A program made the position numbers and the translations under genes. A stretch of DNA of 9,494 nucleotides from NCBI GenBank assembly GCA_002428985.1, contig DIYL01000010.1, positions 1 through 9,494 on the forward strand, in the 5' to 3' direction. Origin of the DNA: Anaerolineales bacterium UBA6055 (GTDB lineage Bacteria > Chloroflexota > Anaerolineae > Aggregatilineales > Phototrophicaceae). The notes below the pieces were generated by a model, which searched no databases, was not told the DNA's origin, and worked only from the letters and a program-made list of their open reading frames with translations. Below are positions 1 to 5,454 of this stretch, piece after piece (the first letter of the stretch is position 1; each line of letters opens with the position of its first letter).

Positions 1-2013
1 TCTCGTCGGGTGCGTTTCATCCAAATCATCATCAGACAAAGAGGGAGATACAGTATTTTCATTATCGGAGTCATCATCAGAATCTTTACTATTTTTATAG
101 GCAAATGATTCTGCTGGGGACATACCATATAATAGCTCTTCTAATACATTTTCACCAGTTAACTTTTTATCGATAAATTTAGACACCCAGTCTAAAAACA
201 TCTCTGGCGTATAATTGAGCGAGTATGGCTCTAGTCTGATAATACCTGGGTGCTTAGTCAATTGAGCAGATTCAATTGAACCATCATAGAGTTGCTCATG
301 CATCTTTTCGCCTGAGCGCATTCCAGTGAAAACAATCTTAATATCTTCATATGGACGCATACCGCGTAACCGTATCATCCGTTCGGCAAGGTCAACAATT
401 CTGACTGTTTCTCCCATCTTCAATAGGAATGTATCAGAGCCAGATGTTAGACATGCGGCATGAATAATGAGATTTGCGGCTTCACTGATGCTCATAAAAT
501 AACGTGTCATATCACGGTGAGTTACCGTGAGTGGCCCCCCTCGATCTAGTTGACGGGTAAATGTCGGAACTACACTACCCCGGCTACCTAAAACATTTCC
601 AAATCTTACGGCAGTCCAAAGGGTATTAGTCTCTTGTGATGCTATACTACGGACAACCATTTCACATAATCGTTTCGTAGCCCCCATTACGTTTGAAGGG
701 TTAACAGCTTTGTCGGTTGAAACTAATACAAAACGTTCAACATTGTAGTCACGACTTAATCTCGCCAGGTTATATGTACCACGAATGTTAGTCTGTACAG
801 CTGCATTTGGATGAATTTGCAACATTGGCACATGTTTATAAGCGGCTGCATGGAAAACAATTTGGGGTTTATAAGTCTCGAACACAGATTCAAGTAATTC
901 GTATTCTCGCACATCCACAAGCAATTGTTCAATTATCATTGATGGATATTTGGATTGTAGGTCAATCGAAATGTCATGTAACCCACTTTCATTAATATCC
1001 ATTAACAAAAGTTTGGTCGGTTTCCGATCTGGCAACTGACGTACTAACTCAGAACCGATCGAGCCAGCAGCACCAGTTACTAGTACAACGCGGTTCTCCA
1101 AATGGCTTAAATCTACATCCTCATGAGTTGTAACAATATTGCGACCAATTAAATCTTCAGGTCGAACATCTCTCAATAATTCAGTTGTATGAGTTTGAGA
1201 AAGTGAGGCAACAATATCGGGAACAACACGAATCCGAGCGCTTGTAGTCTCGCAAGTTTCTAATATTTCACGAAATTTGGAACCTGTAATATTGTGTATA
1301 GCCACTGCGATTACATCAATATTATACAGATTAACAATTTCGCTAATTTGACTCGTATTACCTAGAACTGGCAAGTTCTCAATCAACAATCCAATTTTAT
1401 TTGAATCATCATCAACAAAGCCTACAACAAATATATTATGGTTTTTTCGTGTATCGTCTAAGCGAGTTGCTAGACTCTGTCCAGATTCTCCAGCACCTAT
1501 AATTAACATCCGTTCAGGTAATTTATCAGGCCCTGTATCTTGTAATGAGATAACGTTCCAACGCCACACTAAGCCTGTAATAAGGCGATAACGATAGCGT
1601 ACCCCAACAATTAGCAAAACATTGAGTATATTTGCAACAAATAGTGCAATTACATGCATATACGGCGTTACTAAATTAACCACAGTTAGAACAATAATAG
1701 GAATTTGTAAGGCTTTAAGAATAACAAAGATGGTACGACCGCTAGTCTTAGACCAAACACGATGATATATACCACCCAAGTAGAGGCTTGTTATAATGAG
1801 TAATGATGACAAACCAATGAAGGTTAGCATACGTTCATCAACAAGTAATTCGCTGAAAGAGTGTCGAATCAAATATGCTGTAACAAATGCAAAGACAGTG
1901 ATTAGATAATCGGCTAACATTCTTGGCAATATGCGACGGCGTAAATGTTTCGATATCAACGGTCGTAATAGACCATTTTTTTGATTGACAAGCTCTGAAT
2001 TTTTGTTAAGCAC
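1..2013 (-). CDS. Membrane-bound nucleotide-sugar 4,6-dehydratase (PglF/WbpM/CapD family), C-terminus cut by window edge
   Basis: The gene is open through position 1, giving 671 codons from the chosen start. The family removes water from UDP-GlcNAc (or a related UDP-HexNAc) to give the 4-keto-6-deoxy sugar used for surface glycans. Visible in order: four hydrophobic segments at about residues 33-50, 62-83, 94-116 and 118-139; a first Rossmann-like fold with GAGESG at 173-178; and a second, catalytic SDR domain with GAAGSIGS at 314-321. The sequence STDKAVNPSNVMGATK spans 432-447. Met443 sits where classical SDRs have Tyr, as in the retaining enzymes PglF and WbpM. A start is chosen at GTG 2013 because AGGA (2022-2025) lies 8 nt upstream. 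In-frame ATGs at 2052 and 2058 lack a Shine-Dalgarno. After the conserved end comes an acidic Asp/Ser-rich tail that continues past the edge. The family call is secure. The exact sugar substrate is inferred. Confidence 0.95.
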   Translation of the reverse strand, partial: MLNKNSELVNQKNGLLRPLISKHLRRRILPRMLADYLITVFAFVTAYLIRHSFSELLVDERMLTFIGLSSLLIITSLYLGGIYHRVWSKTSGRTIFVILKALQIPIIVLTVVNLVTPYMHVIALFVANILNVLLIVGVRYRYRLITGLVWRWNVISLQDTGPDKLPERMLIIGAGESGQSLATRLDDTRKNHNIFVVGFVDDDSNKIGLLIENLPVLGNTSQISEIVNLYNIDVIAVAIHNITGSKFREILETCETTSARIRVVPDIVASLSQTHTTELLRDVRPEDLIGRNIVTTHEDVDLSHLENRVVLVTGAAGSIGSELVRQLPDRKPTKLLLMDINESGLHDISIDLQSKYPSMIIEQLLVDVREYELLESVFETYKPQIVFHAAAYKHVPMLQIHPNAAVQTNIRGTYNLARLSRDYNVERFVLVSTDKAVNPSNVMGATKRLCEMVVRSIASQETNTLWTAVRFGNVLGSRGSVVPTFTRQLDRGGPLTVTHRDMTRYFMSISEAANLIIHAACLTSGSDTFLLKMGETVRIVDLAERMIRLRGMRPYEDIKIVFTGMRSGEKMHEQLYDGSIESAQLTKHPGIIRLEPYSLNYTPEMFLDWVSKFIDKKLTGENVLEELLYGMSPAESFAYKNSKDSDDDSDNENTVSPSLSDDDLDETHPTR

Positions 2014-2021
2014 CGTATTAT

Positions 2022-2025
2022 TCCT
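2022..2025 (-). promoter_or_regulatory. Shine-Dalgarno AGGA deciding the GTG start of the dehydratase
   Basis: Read on the minus strand, AGGA lies 8 nt before GTG at 2013-2011. The longer alternatives beginning at ATG 2058 or ATG 2052 have only AT-rich sequence in front. The extra 13-15 residues would be Asn-rich and carry no family feature. An in-frame TAA at 2064-2062 caps the reading frame, so the start must lie at or downstream of 2058. Confidence 0.5.
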
Positions 2026-2439
2026 ATTTTGAGTTTTAAAGTTATCGACCATTAACATATATTATATTATTAAGAAATTAATTCGACAATTAAGGTGAAA
2101 TAGTTCGTCATATTAGTTGGATAAATGTGACATAAATTCTATATTCATTAGATCGAGTGCGTTCTTCGTAATTGTACTGAGTTGTTGGTAATGCCAAGCC
2201 AAGCGAAAATAAGCTAATCCATTGATTTGGTAATGACACAAAGCCTTTTGACCGAAAGTATGTGAAACAATTTTGGAAACACTATTTCTACTTTTGTTTA
2301 GTGTTGTACAGGTTGCGATTTACTAAACAGAAATATTTAAATGGTTTCCAAGTGATTTGTGCTTATATAAAGCAATATATTACTTCATATTTAGTAACAC
2401 AAGTTTATTGTCTCACATTAAACATATTCTGTGTTTAAT

Positions 2440-2461
2440 TATATATATATATATATATATA
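2440..2461. repeat. (TA)11 dinucleotide tract
   Basis: Eleven uninterrupted TA units lie in the AT-rich gap, about 425 bp upstream of the dehydratase start and 775 bp upstream of the aminotransferase start. Such a tract melts easily, can extrude a cruciform, and can change length by slipped-strand replication. It is too far from either start codon to act as a core-promoter spacer for an ordinary short leader, so any regulatory role is conjecture. Confidence 0.9.
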
Positions 2462-2530
2462 TTACAATAAACAAACTTTATAAAACCCATTACATGTTTT
2501 GTTGTTTTGTAGATTGTGTTTCAAATAATG

Positions 2531-2581
2531 ACTTGAACAAGTTGTAGACAAAATTCAAGTTATGGTTGTCTATGTTAGACA
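2531..2581. repeat. Interleaved inverted repeats able to form a pseudoknot or alternative hairpins
   Basis: ACTTGAA (2531-2537) is complementary to TTCAAGT (2554-2560). TAGACAA (2545-2551) is complementary to TTGTCTA (2566-2572). The two pairings interleave, which is H-type pseudoknot topology with loops of 7, 2 and 5 nt. The last arm can also pair with TAGACA (2576-2581) across a 3-nt loop, so two structures compete for it. No T-run follows on either strand, so it does not look like an intrinsic terminator. Whether it is transcribed is unknown. AT-rich DNA yields chance palindromes, so the repeats are certain but a function is not. Confidence 0.55.
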
Positions 2582-2904
2582 CCCAAGCCAAAGATCGCGA
2601 AAATGAAATGATTTTATATGCTTTTCGGCTTCCTTAACCTACTCATTATCAATCATATTCATCGTTTCGTAATCTTGTATTATTCGCCAATCCATTTGAT
2701 AGAGGGCGAGTCCCAATGCCTTAGTCGTTATGGAGCCTCCCTGAAGTACTTGTATAATAGGTTATCCTTTTGGCTTTTGAAAAATGTACTAGTATACTCT
2801 GGGGATAACACCTAGTTTCTATACTTAAACGACTCTCCAACTAATTTTTACATACGCTCTTATACATACTATGTTGTCAATTTATATGGAATAATAATGG
2901 ATAT

Positions 2905-2933
2905 CAAACCATCATACCTTATTGAATGGTTTG
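2905..2933. repeat. 8-bp perfect inverted repeat, 13-nt loop
   Basis: CAAACCAT at 2905-2912 is mirrored by ATGGTTTG at 2926-2933. No T-tract follows on either strand, so a terminator is unlikely. The size would suit a dimeric repressor site or an RNA hairpin about 300 bp upstream of the aminotransferase. It may also be chance. Confidence 0.35.
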
Positions 2934-3223
2934 GTTAGAACAATTATATTCGGATTTTATAACCTCAAAATAGGCTATTATAAGGTAATAACGTATTCTG
3001 ATCTAAGGTGTTAAGGAGTGTGAGTGAATACTATGGAGAAAGGTTTAAATATTCGTGTGAGTTTGTATCTCTTAAAGATTCAAAACATTTATAAAGCTTA
3101 TTTCATAGTCCTCAAGTAAATTAATCTGGTTTTATGATTGTAGGTATGTTTGAATAAAATGAAGTTGATTATTTATGGTTTTATCAGTTAAAGCCATCGT
3201 AATATTTTAGCAAAATTTAATAT

Positions 3224-3228
3224 AAGGA
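3224..3228 (+). promoter_or_regulatory. Shine-Dalgarno AAGGA deciding the TTG start of the aminotransferase
   Basis: AAGGA lies exactly 7 nt before TTG 3236-3238. The surrounding nonamer AAGGATAAG recurs at the same distance before the TTG at 7964. The first residues after this TTG (SKRIYLSPPHMSG) match the usual N-terminus of the family, so TTG is the natural start. Confidence 0.75.
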
Positions 3229-3235
3229 TAAGCTT

Positions 3236-4366
3236 TTGTCTAAACGAATATATCTTTCACCACCACATATGTCAGGTGAAGAAATCAAATTTGTTCAACA
3301 AGCATTTTCTGATAATTGGATCGCCCCCGTCGGCCCTCATCTAAATCAATTCGAAGAGCAGTTTTGTAAATATACTGGAGCAAAATACGCATTAGCAACT
3401 TCATCAGGCACAGCAGGGATTCACCTTGGTCTTTTGACAACAGGGGTTAAGACTGGGGACGAAGTTATTGTTTCTACATTAACCTTCTCAGCAAGTGTGA
3501 ATCCTATTCTATATGTTGGAGCAAAACCAATCTTTATTGATAGCGAAATGGAATCTTGGAACATGGATCCCAATTTGCTAGAGGATGTACTTAAAAAACG
3601 ATCAAAGTCCGGGAAATTACCCAAAGCAGTTATTCCTGTTCACCTCTATGGTCAGTCATCAGATATGAAAACAATCATGTCAATTTGTGATTATTATGGC
3701 GTAATTGTGATTGAAGATGCGGCAGAAGCTTTGGGGTCTCGTTTTGAAGGGCGACATCCTGGTACATTTGGAAAAATTGGCATATTTTCATTTAATGGTA
3801 ACAAAATAATTACAACATCGGGCGGGGGTATGTTGGTTTCCGATGACAAAACATTAGTAGATCATGCCCGCAAATTAGCAACCCAAGCAAGGGAGCCATT
3901 TGCACATTATGAACATGCTGAAGTTGGATACAATTATCGCATGAGTAATATTTTAGCCGCAATCGGAGTTGGTCAACTTAACATACTTGAAGAGCGAGTG
4001 CAGCGTAAGCGTGAAATCTATGAGTATTACAAAGAACAGCTTGGTGACTTGCCTGGTTTGACATTTGTAGATGAAATACCTTCAGGGCGACATACACGTT
4101 GGTTATCAGTTGTTCTGATTGATAAGAACGAATTTGGCTATGACAATGAACAAGTTCGTTTAAATTTAGAAGAACACAATATTGAGTCACGTCTATTATG
4201 GAAACCTATGCACCTTCAACCTATTTTCCAAGGTTACGAGACTATTGGTGGTTCAGTTTCGGAGCTTCTGTTTGAACAGGGGTTATGTTTGCCGACAGGG
4301 ACAGCGCTCACTACAGAACAACTTGACCGAATTGTATCAATTATTCGTAATCTTCATCTGATTTAG
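3236..4366 (+). CDS. DegT/DnrJ/EryC1/StrS-family PLP-dependent sugar aminotransferase (PglE-like)
   Basis: The protein has 376 residues, normal length for the family, and starts at TTG with a good Shine-Dalgarno. These enzymes move an amino group, usually from glutamate, onto the keto carbon of a nucleotide sugar. The N-terminus IYLSPPHMSGEE and the NWIAPVGP stretch are typical of the branch that makes UDP-4-amino-4,6-dideoxy sugars for bacillosamine or legionaminic acid. SSGTAG, around residues 56-61, fits the PLP-phosphate loop. EDAAEALGS places the cofactor-binding Asp at 161. FNGNKIITTSGGG places the Schiff-base lysine at Lys190. All key residues are present. It would act in the cytoplasm on the 4-keto-6-deoxy product of the divergent dehydratase gene, 1.2 kb away. 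The C-4 specificity is inferred from that pairing and from general resemblance. A 3-amino or other keto-sugar specificity cannot be excluded. Confidence 0.93.
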   Translation: MSKRIYLSPPHMSGEEIKFVQQAFSDNWIAPVGPHLNQFEEQFCKYTGAKYALATSSGTAGIHLGLLTTGVKTGDEVIVSTLTFSASVNPILYVGAKPIFIDSEMESWNMDPNLLEDVLKKRSKSGKLPKAVIPVHLYGQSSDMKTIMSICDYYGVIVIEDAAEALGSRFEGRHPGTFGKIGIFSFNGNKIITTSGGGMLVSDDKTLVDHARKLATQAREPFAHYEHAEVGYNYRMSNILAAIGVGQLNILEERVQRKREIYEYYKEQLGDLPGLTFVDEIPSGRHTRWLSVVLIDKNEFGYDNEQVRLNLEEHNIESRLLWKPMHLQPIFQGYETIGGSVSELLFEQGLCLPTGTALTTEQLDRIVSIIRNLHLI

Positions 4367-4387
4367 ATTACAGTCACAAAGCGAACA

Positions 4388-4406
4388 TTGCAAGTTAGTT
4401 GCAAGT
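4388..4406. repeat. Tandem pair TTGCAAGT, 11 bp apart
   Basis: TTGCAAGT occurs at 4388-4395 and again at 4399-4406, one helical turn apart, just after the aminotransferase stop codon. This could be a pair of protein half-sites or the edge of a decayed insertion. No terminator hairpin is evident behind the aminotransferase. Confidence 0.35.
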
Positions 4407-4531
4407 AGGGAAATACGAAGCACCATAACATAATTCCATGAGAACTCAAATAATCTATTCAGTTGCCGTGCTGAAATTATACAGTATTCCGTTCGATGGT
4501 TATACTTTACCGTGATTGCTAGTGGATGAAA

Positions 4532-4592
4532 TTCATATCGAGCTTGTTAGAATAGAGTTTGCCAACAAAATCTGATAAGGATTCGATATGAA
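4532..4592. repeat. 10-bp perfect inverted repeat whose right arm covers a start codon
   Basis: TTCATATCGA at 4532-4541 is the exact reverse complement of TCGATATGAA at 4583-4592, with 41 nt between. The right arm includes ATG 4588-4590 of a transposase-like stub and abuts its Shine-Dalgarno AAGGA (4577-4581). If transcribed from upstream, the hairpin would hide the start codon. Several insertion sequences limit transposase translation this way. The left arm also belongs to a second palindrome, ATGAA-A-TTCAT (4526-4536). Confidence 0.45.
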
Positions 4593-4671
4593 CGACACCT
4601 ATATTATAACAGCGTATTACCTGATTGCGGATATATTAAATGTATTCGGGCGGTTCGTTGAATATAAATGA
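4588..4671 (+). pseudogene. 27-codon N-terminal stub, possibly of a transposase
   Basis: ATG follows AAGGA by 6 nt, so this was probably a real gene start. The product begins MNDTYIITAYYLIADILN and ends after 27 residues at TGA. The opening resembles N-termini of IS4/IS982-type transposases, which often begin with an alternating hydrophobic 'DxxI...YxxxD' pattern, but the match is short and made from memory. Nothing after the stop continues it in another frame, so the rest is deleted. The neighbouring broken IS1182-like transposase belongs to a different family, so at least two insertions may have decayed here. Confidence 0.35.
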
Positions 4672-4721
4672 TGTTGTTGGAGAACTACTCAAAGGTGAAA
4701 ATCAATCTATAATAACATCAT
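4668..4721. repeat. Imperfect 11-bp inverted repeat (10 of 11) between the two transposase remnants
   Basis: ATGATGTTGTT (4668-4678) and AATAACATCAT (4711-4721) are inverted copies with one mismatch, separated by 32 nt. They lie between the 27-codon stub and the IS1182-like remnant. They could be relics of insertion-sequence ends or a miniature element, or a chance palindrome. No target-site duplication is evident around them. Confidence 0.3.
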
Positions 4722-4747
4722 AAATGAACCCAATCGGAGACAAAGCG

Positions 4748-5150
4748 ATGTCACTTCACCCACAAAATCCCACCGATTCCGGAGTTAACCAAACAAGTCG
4801 CTCAAGCTGCTTTTTTTGCCAAAGGAGGTGTGTATCTACAAATGCGAGATACCTTTGATACGATATTTAGTGACGATCAATTTGTCACGATGTATCCAAC
4901 CGATGGACAACCCGGCTACAGTCTATGACGATTGGCGTTAGTGAGTGTGATGCAATTTGCCGAAAACTTGACAAATCGACAAGCGGCGGGTGCAGTATTG
5001 CCACCCACTGATTTACCCCGTGAAACTTTGAAAGAAGCTGTCTCTGAAATCGTGGATTACGCCGAACTCTGTGTGTCTGTTGCTGGACGACTGAGTAACC
5101 TCGCGCCTATCCCTCTAAAGACCATCGAACTTCTGGAATATGGATTATGA
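4748..5150 (+). pseudogene. IS1182-like transposase, N-terminal remnant with frameshift and nonsense codon
   Basis: The start is ATG 4748 with GGAG 8 nt upstream. The first six codons (MSLHPQ) run in one frame. A one-base slip near 4764-4768 moves the rest to KIPPIPELTKQVAQAAF..., then VYLQMRDTF, PTDGQPGYS and RLALVSVMQFAENLTNRQAA. This is the standard N-terminal domain order of IS1182-type DDE transposases. The codon TGA at 4926-4928 stands where the family has Trp (the usual '(P)WRLAL'), consistent with a TGG-to-TGA mutation. After RQAAGAV (around 5004) the family sequence stops. About 50 in-frame codons to the TGA at 5148-5150 (PRETLKEAVSEIVDYAELC...) are ones I cannot place in the transposase. 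The catalytic DDE residues are absent, so the element is dead. Identification rests on remembered family motifs. Confidence 0.75.
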
Positions 5151-5330
5151 ACGAACTTTTGTAAACATATGTTTTGCTGGCAAATGGTTTGCGAGCAGAC
5201 ACACAATTGTGCCTAGCGAGTACGGTCGTCTGGCTTGCCCCGATGTGGTAAAATGCTGAGGATGATGTCCACATTCTGCATAATGGAGATAGCGTTCTGA
5301 GGATCGCAGCGCCTTCCTTTATATTTATGT
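5151..5330. other. Unassigned debris between the IS remnant and tRNA-Arg
   Basis: There is no gene here. On the minus strand a 22-codon frame (5281 to 5213) reads MQNVDIILSILPHRGK before a stop. This faintly recalls the opening residues of group II intron reverse transcriptases (MQNAE-xVL-xxxRxRG), but it is too short to assign and lacks a Shine-Dalgarno. No terminator hairpin with a T-run is visible on the 3' side of the tRNA. Confidence 0.3.
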
Positions 5331-5401
5331 ACCCCCGACAGGACTCGAACCTGTGCTTCTGGCTCCGGAGGCCAGCGCTCTATCCACTGAGCTACGGGGG
5401 T
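5331..5401 (-). tRNA. tRNA-Arg(CCG)
   Basis: The 71-nt minus-strand sequence folds as a complete cloverleaf. The acceptor arm ACCCCCG pairs with CGGGGGT. The D arm is GCTC/GAGC with loop AGTGGATA. The anticodon stem CTGGC/GCCAG encloses loop CTCCGGA, giving anticodon CCG (5366-5368 on the plus strand), which reads the Arg codon CGG. The variable loop is 4 nt. The T arm ACAGG/CCTGT carries loop TTCGAGT. CCA is not encoded. It follows the stop codon of the polymerase-type gene by 53 nt on the same strand. It borders decayed mobile DNA on its 3' side, a common situation because tRNA 3' ends serve as integration sites. Confidence 0.97.
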
Positions 5402-5412
5402 CTATACGTTAC

Positions 5413-5441
5413 ATGGTATCAGATTCTCATTCTGTCCACAA
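5413..5441 (-). promoter_or_regulatory. Possible sigma-70-like promoter for tRNA-Arg
   Basis: On the minus strand, TTGTGG (5441-5436) and TACCAT (5418-5413) are 17 nt apart, and the -10-like box ends 11 nt before the mature tRNA. Spacing is ideal, but the -35 box matches the TTGACA consensus only in its TTG half. The tRNA could instead be co-transcribed with the upstream gene. Confidence 0.3.
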
Positions 5442-5454
5442 GTCTGTTAAAAAA

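Larger units (their letters stand above)
2059..3235. other. AT-rich intergenic gap of about 1.2 kb between divergent sugar genes; no convincing gene
   Basis: This gap separates the starts of two divergent genes and is visibly richer in A+T than its flanks. No open frame in it has a Shine-Dalgarno, a recognisable domain and a sensible length together. It holds a (TA)11 run and several perfect inverted repeats (2278-2329, 2531-2581, 2905-2933). At 2642-2761 on the minus strand is a GC-richer stretch, open for 40 codons and ending LALYQMDWRIIQDYE...; it resembles coding debris but I cannot assign it. A 28-codon frame at 3033-3119 on the plus strand has AAGGAG 14 nt upstream, which is too far to persuade. 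Promoters for both flanking genes must lie here, but the base composition gives so many chance -10 matches that I call none. The gap could hold a non-coding RNA, a decayed gene or long leaders. Confidence 0.6.

Noticed and set aside
807..995. 62-codon plus-strand frame opposite the dehydratase
   Set aside because: It lies fully inside the strongly supported dehydratase gene on the other strand and shows no domain.
2440..2461. TA run considered as part of a CRISPR or centromere-like array
   Set aside because: It is a simple dinucleotide tract without spaced unit repeats.
2618..2815. 65-codon plus-strand frame in the AT-rich gap
   Set aside because: No Shine-Dalgarno precedes its ATG, no domain is recognisable, and the opposite strand of the same stretch looks equally coding-like. 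Not supported as a gene.
3033..3119. 28-codon plus-strand frame (MEKGLNIRVSLYLLK...) with AAGGAG upstream
   Set aside because: The spacing from AAGGAG to ATG is 14 nt, the product is short and unrecognised, and such frames are expected by chance in AT-rich DNA.
4926..4928. TGA at a conserved Trp position as evidence of UGA recoding
   Set aside because: The same gene also has a frameshift and a truncation, and TGA appears to act as a normal stop, so simple pseudogene decay explains it.
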